Below, piece after piece: positions 33,836 to 45,024 of a DNA stretch of 64,000 bases (positions are counted from its first letter, which is position 1; the number at the start of each line of letters is the position of its first letter). The translations under genes were made by a program, and so were the position numbers. Origin of the DNA: Tenrec ecaudatus (Eukaryota > Chordata > Mammalia > Afrosoricida > Tenrecidae); contig NC_134535.1 in assembly GCF_050624435.1 (NCBI RefSeq), forward strand, positions 129,074,731 to 129,138,730, in the 5' to 3' direction. Under the pieces are notes generated by a model. That model was not told the origin of the DNA and did no database searches. It worked only from the letters and a program-made list of their open reading frames with translations.

Positions 33836-33869
33836 TGCCTTTATTCAAGATGAGTAGAACATTCTTTAT

Positions 33870-33992
33870 GTTAGGAATGAGAAGGCAAGACCATAAGAGA
33901 GTGAGAAACTTGCCCAAGATCTCAATACTACAAAGTGGAAGTTGGGATTTGAACTGACATCGGTCTGACTGTCTGTTCTCTGTCCTCTAAGC
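33870..33992 (-). repeat. MIR SINE
   Basis: GAGAAACTTGCCCAAGATC, ACAAAGTGGAAGTTGGGATTTG and AACTGACATCGGTCTGACTG contain the conserved MIR core. Confidence 0.8.
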
Positions 33993-34064
33993 TCCACATA
34001 TAGTGTCTAGGATTTCTTCTGCATCAGTTGGTGCAAGCCCTTCTAGAGGGTTTGAAGAGGCACC

Positions 34065-34156
34065 ACGGCATAACCTGTAGGGAGATGAGTTATGACTCAG
34101 TGTCAAGACTTGCTGTGCTGTATATTAGCTATGGGATCTTGGGCTAATCATGCAGT

Positions 34157-34225
<69 letters not shown>

Positions 34226-34270
34226 AGTTTCCATTTATAACATAAGAAAAAGAAGCTGGATGAAGGATCA
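34065..34270 (+). repeat. MIR SINE interrupted by a (GA)32 microsatellite
   Basis: TGTATATTAGCTATGGGATC and TTGGGCTAATCATGCAGTCTGAG lie left of the run; GTTAGTTTCCATTTATAAC lies right of it. The MIR consensus has CTCTGAG at this point, so the run probably grew from inside the element. Confidence 0.65.
34159..34222. repeat. (GA)32 microsatellite inside MIR
   Basis: A 64-bp perfect GA run, flanked by MIR sequence on both sides. Confidence 0.95.
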
Positions 34271-34824
34271 GATCCCTCCAGTTCCCATGGCTGGAAGTTT
34301 TCCATCTTCCTTAGACAGCCTGTCTCAGACTGAACCAGAACTGTTTGTCCCAATTCAATTTCTGAGAAGAAAAAAAGTAAACACTGGTGGGCCTTGCTCA
34401 GGCCAAGTTCAACTCCGGGCTACTCCATTGTGTCTGGAATGGGGTTTGACCCTACCAGCTCAGCTGCTGAAGGTCAGCCCAGTGCATGCTGGGATGATCA
34501 AGGATAACTCATAAAGGACCCTCTGACAGCCATGCTGCCTGATGACATCCAACTGAACTTGGAAAGATTCCCCCAAGCCAGGCATCCTGGGCCATAGCAC
34601 ACCACAGGGCCACTTGACCGGCTTCCACCATCGTTCCTTTGCTTTGGGAAAGGAGAGCTTGCCAATCCCCTGAAAAACCCAGGAAGGTGCTTCAGAGGAG
34701 GGGGCCTGAGGAGGTTGCTAGAAGAGAATGTGCCTTTCATGCTAGTCAATCCTTAAGGACATGGACTGACCTTCCACCAGCTCCCCCAATCCATTCATAA
34801 CCCGCGGGGGAGGGCGTCACCTTG

Positions 34825-34990
34825 TCACCAAGGTGCTGATGGCCTGGCAGACTCAAAGCGACCCCTATAGGACAGGGTAAACTGTCTCCTGTGGGTTTCC
34901 ATGACTGGAAAGCCCTGTCTTCCTCCCACAGGGTGGCTGGTGGGTTCAAACTGCTGACCTTGAGGATCACCACTGGCACCAGGGCTCCTT
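34825..34990 (-). repeat. AfroSINE
   Basis: GACCCCTATAGGACAGGGTA, CCTGTGGGTTTCCATGACTG, GGTTCAAACTGCTGACC and CACCAGGGCTCC in order. Confidence 0.85.
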
Positions 34991-36267
34991 GTCAGGCTGC
35001 TGACTAGGAAAAGGGAATACAGGGTTCCCACACTATCCCTAAGCAGGGCATTGCAATGAAGACTTTCGCAACCCGAAATGGTGTAAAGCAAAGAAGCAGT
35101 TACTATTAATTTTTAAGGGGATTTTTTTTTAGTATACTCAGACCCAAAATATAGCCTTGCACATCATACCGAATGACACATCAAACCGAAAATAGCACTG
35201 CCATCTCGGCTCTCTCACACACAGCTCCAGCCAGCTGGATGCTGAGATGCTGTGGGCAGCAGAGGGGAGGGAGCTAGGCATCACCTCTCTCTGCTGACCA
35301 GGAAGGCGGCGGGGGAAGGACAGGGGTCAGGCAGACTCTTTTAAAGACTGCAAAACAAATGCTAGTTTCATGTCTTGTCCGAAACACGAAACTCCTGTCT
35401 GGATTTCCTCCCGTCTGTAAAAATGGGTACAAACGACAAACACAGGGCTTTCTGTCAAAGTCACGTGGCAAAAGGCAAACTTTTGCCAAGGGGGTCGGAG
35501 GTGGGGGCGCTTCAGAAGCCACCATCATGGGATCTCCAGGCAGCGCAGTTTTGTGGCCTGCACAGCCGCTGAGCAAAGCCCCGCCTCCTTTACCCCACCC
35601 TCACCCCAACCCCTCCTCCCAGCAACCCGAGCATCCTGGCTAGGTGCTGCAGCACAGACCAGGCTGCCACAGAAGGCCTGCACTCTCCCGGAGCCTCTGC
35701 AGAAGCCTGAGCTAAGGAAAAGGTTTGGAACCGGAAAGGAGGGGCCAAGAGAAAGAAGCATGACTCCTGGGTTGTAACTGGAGGCCCCTATTTGGGTTGG
35801 GGACAGAGGAGGGTGGAGGGGCGAGAATGCAGATACCTGGCTCTGGGTTCTTTCTCCAGCCACAAGATCTAAAGAGTCAATGGCCCAGAGCAATGGCAGG
35901 GACATAAAACTGCAGCCCGGGCTACCTCATGGAAGGGGCTCCAGAGGGCTTCAGGGCCATTCTTCTGAAGGAAGAGTGTGTCCAAGGGACAAGAGAAGTG
36001 TTGTGTGCTGGGGGTTGTGGGAGAGCCCTGGGGATGGGCAATGAGCCCCAGGGAAGGGCAGAGCTCTGGCTCTCCCTGCTCCTGAGACAACCCTGCAGAG
36101 CAGGACAGTGAGGGTTTAAAGTGGGCCTGGGAGTCAGACTGTCTGACTGCCCAGGTCCCCAGGCTGCCTGCTGCGGGACGTGGCCATGATCTAACTGCTA
36201 AGCTCTCGGAGGGGAAGCGGCTGCTGCAGGCGAGGCTTGGGCCAAAATGAGAGTATAGGTTCTGGTT
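34991..36267. other. Single-copy spacer, GC-rich in part
   Basis: 35270-36240 is moderately GC-rich with short open frames. No domain or repeat recognised. Confidence 0.45.
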
Positions 36268-36335
36268 TTCTTTAAAACAGAGTCCTGGGCTTCTCCCAGC
36301 TCTACTGAATCAGAATTTCAAAGTCTGGAAGTCCA
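36268..36335 (+). mobile_element. MER5A-like hAT remnant
   Basis: CCTGGGCTTCTCCCAGCTC and TACTGAATCAGAATTTCAAAG resemble MER5A. Only about 65 bp. Confidence 0.4.
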
Positions 36336-36682
36336 TAGTTAGCAAGCAACAAACATAGTGTAATGTGCTAGGAGCCCGTCTATTCTCCCCTCTCTGACAG
36401 GTGACTCGGCATACCCCACAGTGCTCCTTGGAGGGCAGGCCAAGGGTCTTCCTTCAAGCCTGTTGGGGCCGAGCCCAATGCCATCTCTGCCCCACGGGGA
36501 CAACAGTTCGATTGTAAAAAGAGGAATTTCCCAGCGGCAGGGCCTGAAAGCCTTAAGCTAAAAAGGGCACCAGGCTGAGTTTTTTGTTGATGAATAGCAG
36601 ATTACCACTGCTGTGCTGTTTTGTCAATAGATTGTCCAGGAGCATTTGCCACTGCTTCTTTCTGCTAACTCTATCCCATTCA

Positions 36683-37090
36683 TGAGGCTACACAAACACA
36701 CACGCACCCACACACATGGAATCCCACACATATGCTCTCACAAGCTACACTCACACCGGCTCTCATGTGCCCCCCTCCTCTTACACCCACATGTTCACGC
36801 ACTTTTATGTGCCCACCCACTCACGCTCACTTGCAACATTAACACACACCTCCCACCCTCCACACACATTTTATACAGCCACGCGCTTTCTGACACATTT
36901 ATCCGTCTATCCCACACACTCTTACACACTTTTATGTATCTATCCGCCGCCTCATGCTCACGCTCTCTCACACATTCCCACACACTGCACACTCCCATAC
37001 ACACTTTTATACACCCACCCATTCTCTCGGCACACACTTGTTCTGACACACGTTCACACACTCTCACACTCACGTACTCAACCACACGGA
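36683..37090. repeat. Degenerate CA/TC-rich low-complexity block
   Basis: About 400 bp of CACACAC, CTCACAC and CTTTTATAC-like motifs on the plus strand, with almost no G runs. It creates a spurious His/Thr/Ser-rich open frame (36646-37581). Confidence 0.85.
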
Positions 37091-37254
37091 TTCCAGTCAC
37101 ATCAAATGTACGCATGAAAGAAGGAAGACCACTGAAGGAGTCAATGAACTCATATCAGGCACCTTCGCTCTTTAAGGACAACTCTCGTGGAGCATTGAAT
37201 CATATGAATAATGTTAACACGCAGAGGCACCTGGAGCATTGCTGGGTTCGGCTC

Positions 37255-37545
37255 TACTGTTTCACCAAGCAGCTAAAAGCTCAGGCGCTGGAGACGGACT
37301 GCTTGGGTGGAAATGTCACCACCTCTTCTTCCTGGCCCCGTGCCTGTGGGCCGGCTTCGTCTGGAGATACAGCGTGCAGCGCTTCTCTTGTCGGGCCACT
37401 GGGAAGGGCCAATGAGCTGGTCCACGCAATGCTTTTAGGAGCACGATTGGCACGTGGCAAACACTGGACACGTGTTTGCTACTATTGTTTTCGTTGTCCC
37501 CAAATTACAGATGAGGGAGCTGTAGCCGGGAAAATGACTTGTCCA
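37255..37545 (+). repeat. MIR SINE, diverged
   Basis: GCGCTGGAGACGGACTGC and TTGGGTGGAAATGTCACCAC (MIR head), then TTGGCACGTGGCAAACACTGG near the 3' end. A minus-type core follows (ATTACAGATGAGGGAGCTG), so two MIRs may meet here. Confidence 0.55.
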
Positions 37546-37741
37546 ATTTGTTCATACTGCTTGACCGTCATGGGGGCATAGCCTAAAAAAGGAGTTCATT
37601 AATGTAGACAGAGACCTCCGCAAGAAACACTCACTGTAACACTCTTTGTGATAACAAAGAGCAAGGCATGGCCCAAAGGACACACCGTCTCACGCTCTCA
37701 CTGTCGCGGAATGGACTCCAGCGCATAGTGACCTTACGTTA

Positions 37742-38850
37742 GGTGTTGCTGCCGTGTTGGTTCCGACGCACAGTGACGCTCTGTAAAACACAATGAGCTC
37801 CTGCTTGCCTCGGCGCCATCCGCACAAATCTGTGTAGGTCGCGCTCATTGTTGCAGCCACTGCGTCCATCTGCCTCCCCCAGGGTCTTCCTTTTTGCTGC
37901 ACTTCTACTTTAGCAAGTTCAACGTCCTTTTCCAAGGACTCCCCTCTCCTGATAACACGTCCAGAGTATGTGAGATGAAGCCTCCCATTCTGGCTTCTCG
38001 GGAGCATGCTGGCTGTGCGTTGTCCAGGACAGATTGGTTTGTGCTTTGGGAAATGTACTTTCACCGTTCTTCACCAGCACTATAATTCAAACGCACGGAG
38101 TCTTTCTCAGTCTTCCATCGTCACTGTCTAGCTTTCACACACATACGAGGCAATTGAAACTACCATGGCTTGGGTTGGGCACAACTTAGTCTTCAAAGTG
38201 ACATCCTTGATCTTCAGCATTTTAAAGAGATCTTGTGCACCAAAAGTCCCCCATGCGATATGTCATTTGATTTCTTGCCTGCTGCTTCCATGAGTACTGA
38301 CTGTGCATCCCAGCCGGATGAACGCCTTGACAACGTCCACCTCTTCTCCATTTATCACCATGTAACCCATTGGTCCCGAGGTTAGGATTTGAGTCTTCTT
38401 TACATTGAACTTTAAGCCAGATTGAAGGCTACAGTCCTTGATCTTCATCAGCGAGTTCTTCAAGCCCTCCTCACTTTCAGCGAGCCAGGTGGGGCCATCA
38501 GCCTATCACGGGTTGTTAAGAAGCCTTCCTCCAAGCCTGATGCCACATTCTTCTTCATATCATCTGGTTTCCTGGGTTATTTGCTCAGGATATAGACTGA
38601 ATAAGTATGGGGAGAGGATACAACGTGACACACACCTTTTCTGGTTTTAAACCATGCAATATCCCCTTGTTCTGTGTAAATGACCCCTTCTTGGTCCGTG
38701 TCCAGGTGCCACACGAGCACAGTGACGTGTCCTGGAGTTGCCATTCTTCTCAACGTCATCCATAGTTTGTTATGGTCTACACAGTAGGATGCCCTTGTCC
38801 TTGCCCTTGCCTTTGTGTAGTCAGCCCCGCCTGTTGGAAGACACTCAAAA
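37742..38850 (-). repeat. RTE LINE 3' half
   Basis: Minus-strand frames carry degraded RTE reverse transcriptase: WFKTRKGV (38577-38759), LKFNVKKTQI with VVKAFIRLG (38263-38463) and ESLEKDVELAKVE (37690-38064). The order is correct for one 5'-truncated copy with frameshifts. The 3' end abuts SINE-like sequence near 37700. Confidence 0.8.
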
Positions 38851-39021
38851 GGTGACTGAGACAGCTACCTTCTCAAAGCGGAGTCAAGCTGCATATGAGG
38901 CTCCTGAAAAAAACACGGCTTTGGGGATCAGGTGCACCTTAGTCCACAAAGTAACATCCTTACTATAGGGCAAAGTACCCTGCAGGACTCTAAAGGATCT
39001 TATAAGACAAAATTTGCTTAT

Positions 39022-39127
39022 AGGACAAAGTAAAACCTATGGGTTTCTGAAACTGGAGATCCACATACTTCTCCCTCAGAACGGCTGGGAGGTTTGAAAC
39101 ACCGACCTTTTGGTTAGCAGCCCATGG
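39022..39127 (-). repeat. AfroSINE 5' part
   Basis: ACCTATGGGTTTCTGAAACTG, AGGTTTGAAACACCGACC and TTTTGGTTAGCAGCCCATG. The tail side is absent. Confidence 0.6.
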
Positions 39128-39684
39128 GCTCTGATGTTCCACAACCGTAGGTTGGTCACCAGTATGATGGTGAGTCGCAAGGCCTCCATGATCATCCTGT
39201 CATCGTGACTGGAAAGAATAACAATCCAAGATGATGTTTCAAAAAGGAACGACAGCATGATCGGTAGACAGACAGACAGCAGTACAGACCAGGACAGAGC
39301 GAGTCTGGAAGAAATATGCACCTGAAGGTCCACATGGGCTGTGTCTGGTTGGGAGACCAGGGAGATTTTTTATTTAGCACGTGATATTTTTCTGAAGTGT
39401 ACTCGTGTTTCATAAGGCCGGATGTTCTTTTTTTAAAAGTCGGAAAATGAAGTGCTGATTTTAAGTAATTTGTTTCCATCGGGGCCCACACAGGCTTTCT
39501 GGCTCCTCACCTGAGTGTCTGTGGCTTTATCGTACTGAGCTGGCAGTACGAAGCCACCTCCGTGGGACACGGACAATAAGCTAGCACTGTGGACCCCCAG
39601 AATCTCACGGCACTGTGAGGGTCAGCACCCGGCACAGAAGGGATCCGGGACTAGGTGTTCAGCTCCTCCTTCCAAACCCCAGCC

Positions 39685-39850
39685 CCCTGCTGTGGAGGTC
39701 ATCCCGACTCACGGTGACCCAACCGGAGAGCAGCATTACCGCACTGGGTTAGGCTGGAGTCTTTAAGAAGACAGACTGGCACATCTTTCTCCCGAGGAGC
39801 AGTTAGTGGGTTCAAATGGGCAACTTTCTGGTTTGAAGCTGACCCTTCCG
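39685..39850 (-). repeat. AfroSINE
   Basis: CCCGACTCACGGTGACCC, CTTTCTCCCGAGGAGCAGTT and GTGGGTTCAAATGGGCAAC blocks, all recognisable but diverged. Confidence 0.65.
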
Positions 39851-40287
39851 GCTTCCAAAGGCAAAGCTAAACAGCATGGTGGGCTCTTGCCGTTCCCTCC
39901 CAAGAGTTGCTGCTTGGCCAAAGTTGGGTGACGACTGTATACAGCCCAACGCTCACTCTGGAGACCACTGTCCTTTCCCAGAAATGGAAAGTGGAAAGCT
40001 TCTCCGTCCTCTAAAGACACCGGAGAATTGTGCCAGCCTTTCTCCCATGCAACCATTCCCCAGGGTCATCCAGGTCACAGGAGCCTGAGACTCAGAGAGC
40101 ATGAGTAACGGCCCTGCTGGCCTGCGTGCCCCGCTCCCCTTCACGGAGGAGAGCATTCCTGCATCCTACGTCTTTCCGGTCACAATGCAAAGGTGCACGA
40201 AATGGCCCAACCCAACGACTTTTTGTTTTGTAACTTTGAAATTTTAAAAAGAAAAGAATCTGGAATTGCTTTATGACTAAGGTACAC

Positions 40288-40480
40288 ATGCCTGTGGCCG
40301 TTGACTCGATTCTGACATGTGGTGACCCTGTGTGTGTCAGAGGAGAATGGTGCTCTATGGGGATTTCTGTCTAAGTTTTCTGAAATCGATTGCCAGGCCT
40401 TTCTTCTGAGGCAGCTCTGAGTAGACTCCAACCACCAGCTCTTTTATTGACAGGTGAGTGGCTTAACCGTTTTCACCATG
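40288..40480 (-). repeat. AfroSINE
   Basis: TTGACTCGATTCTGACATGTGG, CGATTGCCAGGCCTTTCTTC, GTAGACTCCAACCACC and GTGGCTTAACCG. A good copy of the CCTGGCAATC-body type. Confidence 0.8.
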
Positions 40481-40570
40481 CACAAGTTCCAAACACTGAG
40501 ACAGCCCTTATTTAAGAAAAACAGGGAGGAAGGAAGAACAGAAAATGGATAAAAGGAAAGAAAGGGCACC

Positions 40571-40775
40571 CCAAACCAAACCCACAGCCAGCGAGTCGAT
40601 GCCAACTCACGGCGACCCTATAGCACAGGGCAGAAGTGCTCCTGTGGGTTTCTGAAACTGTAGCTCTTTACAGGAATAGAAAGCATCATCTTTCTCCCTT
40701 GGAGAGGGAAGTTTCGAACTGCGGACCCTGAAGATCATAGGCCGATGCATAAGCACTATGCCACCAGGGCTCCTT
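40571..40775 (-). repeat. AfroSINE, near full length and well preserved
   Basis: From AACCAAACCCACAGCCAGCG through GGCGACCCTATAGCACAGGG, TGTGGGTTTCTGAAACTGTA and GTTTCGAACTGCGGACC to ATGCCACCAGGGCTCC. It has nearly all family segments and is among the youngest-looking copies. Confidence 0.9.
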
Positions 40776-40974
40776 TAAGGGAGGAGACCAGCAGAAATAT
40801 ATCTACACAATACTACAGAAAAACTATTCTATCAAACCTTTGCTATAAACCCCTCAAAATCATTGTAAATGTTCAGTTCTGTGGGATAAGAGGCTGGAGT
40901 GTTTGAGCTCAGAAATTCGGTGATTCAATATAAAGTTAAGATTTTAATCACGCCAACTCTCTATTTTAATGATT

Positions 40975-41100
40975 CTTCCTCTCACTTCACAGGTGAAGAC
41001 ACCACTGCCCGAGAATACACTAATAGCCATCAATTCTGAATGGTGGGCAGGTGACCTGTTCAGGGTCCCATGGCCAGTTAGTTAACAGATCCAGAATTAG
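40975..41100 (-). repeat. MIR SINE
   Basis: CTCACTTCACAGGTGAAGAC, GTGACCTGTTCAGGGTCCC and AACAGATCCAGAATTAGGTGCC. Confidence 0.6.
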
Positions 41101-41789
41101 GTGCCAATCCCACCTGCTCCACAATCTGTTTGTACTGTGGATTTAAAGGTGAGAGAGATGATCAGATTATCAGAAACAGCTTTCCATGGCCCGAGATGTC
41201 CTGAAAGGAGCAGCCACACGCCTCTGAGCAAGAAGGGGACTCTGGGAAGGAGAATTGAGGCTGGCCATGAAGCAGGGCCGGACTGTAAGCAGCAGGCCTT
41301 TTCTGAGATAAGCCGAGGAGAGGCACAGGTCAGAGCTCTCAGTACTACAAAGAACGCCTCGCAATAAAGACTCCCCAGAGGACTTACATGGTCCAGCTGA
41401 GCTGCTTCAGCACCTGCAGTCCTTTGGGGCAGAGGCAGGGGACGTGGTACACTTGAAAACAGCCATGAGGGAAACAGGACAGACAGAACGTTGAAACCGG
41501 GATCAGCCTTATGTCGTGCTCATGTTGTGGGTATGTTTCTTTAAGGACGAGAAGTACTGAAGGTGATGTTTGACCATTCTCAGGAGAAGCCACTTTTGTT
41601 AGAAGGCAGTCTTCAGTTAGAGTCACAAGGTGCCTTGGCCCTGCACTGCCGACACCACAGAGCCAGTCGTGCCTGCACACCCCATCTACCTGGAGGAGTG
41701 GAGCGCTAGCTGGTAGACGAGGGCGGACAACCTAAACCTCACCAATCAGACTAACCTTTGCAGTGACTTTTTGAACAACTTCAAGAAAC

Positions 41790-41968
41790 CAAAACTACAC
41801 CCAGTATCCTCAAGTCAGTTCTGGATCTTAGCAACCCTGCAAGACAGAAGACGGCACCACCAGGTGTCAAGGCTGTAAATCTTTCTGGAAGCAGAGTGCC
41901 TAAGCTTTCTCCAGCAGAAGAGCCGGAGGATTCAAGTACTGCTAAGCCCTCACCGTGGCACCACCCTA
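41790..41968 (-). repeat. AfroSINE (left of a back-to-back pair)
   Basis: Tail complement near 41800, GGCTGTAAATCTTTCTGGAAG, GGATTCAAGTACTGC and CCGTGGCACCACC. Diverged. Confidence 0.6.
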
Positions 41969-41974
41969 AATCAA

Positions 41975-42155
41975 CCCAACCCACTGCTATCAAATTGATT
42001 CCAACTCACAGTGACCCTCTGTAGGGTCCCCATGGCTACCACTCTTTACGGGAGCATACAGCCACTCGCCCTCACAGTAGCTAGTGAGCTTGAACTGCCA
42101 ACCTTGAGGTTAGCTGCCCAACACTTACCCCAGGGCACCACCGGGGTTCCTTTAT
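41975..42155 (-). repeat. AfroSINE (right of a back-to-back pair)
   Basis: CCACTGCTATCAAATTGATTCC, ACTCACAGTGACCC, CTCTTTACGGGAGCATACAG, GAACTGCCAACCTTGAGG and CACCACCGGGGTTCC. Confidence 0.8.
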
Positions 42156-42384
42156 ATAATGAGGGTAGGGTGGAAAGGTTTCTTTCATATTTCTCGGAGT
42201 TTGATCAAAGGGTCCACTTGATGGCAGTGGGGGGGTTTTAGGCGGTACGTATGCCCAACTCAGAGTGTGGAGAACTTCCGGAGAGCTAAGAAACCGCAAA
42301 ATGGTTCATTGGGAAAAACCATGAAGGATTGAGATCCATGAACTCTAGCCTATCAAAATTAATTTCTTAGATGGCAGTTTGTGG

Positions 42385-42592
42385 GAGGTCCTGATGCAGT
42401 AGTGAATTATGTGTTGGACTATGACCACAAGGTCAAGCGTTTGAAGCCACCAGCCACTCTGGGAGAACAATGAGGCTTTCTCCTCTCGTGAAGAGCTATG
42501 GCCTCGGAAACCCATAGGGCGCAGGTCTATCTTGTTCCATAGGGTTGCTATGAGTTGGAATTGACTCGATGGCAGTAAGTTTGGGTTTTAGA
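42385..42592 (+). repeat. AfroSINE, near full length
   Basis: GGGAGGTCCTGATGCAGTAG, GAGGCTTTCTCCTCTCGTGA, CTTGTTCCATAGGGTTGC, TATGAGTTGGAATTGACTCG and ATGGCAGTAAGTTTGGGTTTT. Confidence 0.85.
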
Positions 42593-43241
42593 ATAGATGT
42601 TATATATAAAAAAATTTGTTTTAAGGCTGGAGTTTGAGAAACATTGGGTTATCCAGCATGAAATACACTGACCTGCTGCGAGACTTCTCAGGGTCTTCAG
42701 TTTGGGGTTCATGTGTTATTGTGTGCCGCCACGAGCCAACAGTTCTGAAATGCCTTACCCGGGGGTTCATTTTCTAGGGGAATGTCCTCCAGGACTAGTG
42801 TTCTGTGGATCATATTTGGGAAACTGGCATAAGGAGATTTTCTAGATAACATGGCCAGTTGAAGATTCAAAATGGGAGGAAGAGGGTTGGAAACACAGCA
42901 GGAGAGAGGTAAGTGACAGAGAAGCAAAACATCGCGATAATAACCATGCTGAAGATCAGCAGCTGAGGGAAACGATGTTTCTAATTATCCTTCTCAGAGG
43001 ATTCTCCCCAATCCTGGTCTGGAATGATTTAGAAATGGCTCCAATCCTGGGCACAGCCTCAGACACCATGATATTGGATGTCTCTTCTTGTTCAGTTACT
43101 CCATACCATTTTGCTCAATCTTGCTGACATGCCCCTGAGTGAACTAAGCTGACTTATTTGCAAGTGAAATGCATTTCTGTGATGTTGTACATCAAGCAAA
43201 TGTGTGATCTGTAAACAGAGTCATGTTTCCCACTGACTGTA
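42593..43241. other. Spacer, no gene
   Basis: CTAGTGTTCTGTGGATCATA near 42797 hints at an old DNA transposon. Otherwise nothing. Confidence 0.35.
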
Positions 43242-43324
43242 CAAGGGACTTCAAAAGTTCGTGGGGACGTGTCGTTACCTCTTCCATCCATCCAGTTTCC
43301 CACAGACGTTTTGAAGCCTCCTCA
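43242..43324. mobile_element. Mariner-type miniature inverted-repeat element
   Basis: 83 bp flanked by TA on both sides (43240-43241 and 43325-43326). Ends are imperfect inverted repeats: CTTCAAAAGTTCGTGGG on the left and CCCACAGACGTTTTGAAG on the right. TA duplication and hairpin ends indicate a Tc1/mariner-derived MITE. The family name is not certain. Confidence 0.6.
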
Positions 43325-43884
43325 TATTTGTCATTCCAAAGAAGAACGCTAACCCCAAGCATCTCATAAAGACACACTTTAAGTCAAGCATCAGTGGTCG
43401 GGCAAGTGAATAGTTGAGTTTCATGATCTTTTCACCCTCGGAGACTCAGCCGCTCAGTTAATTCCCAAGTGTGTCCGAAGCGCTCGCTGGACACGTTGCT
43501 TTAGGATGTGGCGCTTCCTTTAGGAATTCAGCAGAATCTCTCGATCGCCTCTTCGGCTGCAGTTTTCAACGTGGAAGCTGTTGTCACTAACGTGCCACTG
43601 GGGAGTAAGCCCCTTTCTGTGAGTTGCCAGGTGTTTGGTGATGGAAGAGCTGAATCATCATCTAAATCCAGAAAATGTAAAACTATGACATGCATCTGCC
43701 CCCAGAGATCTTGATGTCCGAGAGGCTTGCACGGTTTTAACTGTTTCTGAAAGTTAGATGGTTTCGGAGGCCTTGCCTATGCCTGTGGACTCCATTGAAA
43801 GGGGCGAAGAAGAAAGAGGCCATCGCAAAAAAACAGCTGGCTCTCAGTGACGGCTTTCGGCAAGCTAGACTTCCCTAATGCACT

Positions 43885-44040
43885 CTGGTTAGCATTCATC
43901 CTTCCATCCACCATTAGGGAAGCTCGGTTCATGGCCCAACTTTACAGAAGTGAAAATCAAAGCTCAGAGGATCTTCTAACCTTCCCCTGGTCACCCAGCT
44001 ACACAGTCAGTGGTGGCAGCACTGACCGCTGACCCAAGCG
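43885..44040 (-). repeat. MIR SINE
   Basis: CTTTACAGAAGTGAAAATC, CCCCTGGTCACCCAGCTACAC and AGTCAGTGGTGGCAGCACTG. Confidence 0.65.
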
Positions 44041-44125
44041 TTGCTATCCTGTTATCAAAGAGACCAAGGGGCTCACAGCTGTATCGTCCTTTCTCCTGCC
44101 CTGTCTCACTCAGCATGGCCATATA

Positions 44126-44332
44126 AACCGAAAGACCCAACCCACTGTCATGGAACTGACCCTGACTCACTGTTTGCCTACAGGGCAGAGGAGAGCTGCT
44201 TCATGTGGTTTCCAGGGCTGTATATCTTTACGACAGCAGACAGTCTTGTTTTCCTCTTTCGTAGCTGGTGGTCAGTTGAAGGTCAGTTCAGCTGACCTTG
44301 CAGTTAGCAGCCCACTGGTTACCCCACCACAT
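44126..44332 (-). repeat. AfroSINE
   Basis: CCACTGTCATGGAACTGACC, GGTTTCCAGGGCTGTATATC and GACCTTGCAGTTAGCAGCCC. A small internal duplication (GAAGGTCAGTTCAGCTGACC) lies near 44277-44300. Confidence 0.7.
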
Positions 44333-44851
44333 GAAGACAATGCAATGGTACTTGCAAGATAACCACCCACAGAGGCTAAACGCAGTCAGAATAAGAACAC
44401 ATTCTCATAGGGCTTTTACAAGTTCCCCATTTGAACGTTCATTTTGAAAATGTGTACCCTAGTTCTTCCAAAGGGGGGATAAAACCTTTTTCTTTATCAA
44501 ATCTGGCCACGAATCCCCTTTTCAATCATCATAGTATCTGTTTCTGTCCACTGGCAGGAGGAATTAAGAGTGTGTGGATTATGCTATCAACTATTTAAGC
44601 CCATTCCTCTATTGACTACACTGTAAGTCTAGCCACACTGTGCGACTCTTTGAAAAACAAAGGTGGTGTGGGCCCCTTGGTTACAGTACGTCACTGACAT
44701 AGCTGATAGCAAAATGATAACAGACACAACAGCAGCAGCTCTTCAGAAACGAATGAATTGGGGACAGTGGGGCAGACAAGCATTGAAATGGAAAGTCTAT
44801 CATGGTTTCCCGATAGCACAATCTAATTCACTTTTCCAGCCCTCCCAGAAA

Positions 44852-45024
44852 GGGGTTTTGGTAGCGCTGCGGGTTAGGCATTGGGCTGCTAACCACTGGG
44901 CTCGCACAACAAGCCCTCTCGCTGCTCTGAAAGAGAAAGTTGAGGCCACTGAGCTCATACGCCTTGGAGACCCTCCACGGGGTTGCTATGGGTTGGAATC
45001 AACTCGATGGCAGGGGTTCGGGTG
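44852..45024 (+). repeat. AfroSINE
   Basis: GGTTTTGGTAGCGCTGCGGG head, TTGGGCTGCTAACCACTGGG, GGGGTTGCTATGGGTTGG and AATCAACTCGATGGCAGGGG. Confidence 0.75.

Noticed and set aside
36646..37581. 311-codon plus-strand frame as a gene
   Set aside because: It spans a CA/TC-rich low-complexity block and then a MIR. No domain, and composition explains it.
38263..38463. Functional reverse transcriptase gene
   Set aside because: The motif blocks are RTE remnants spread over different frames with stops, in a 5'-truncated copy.
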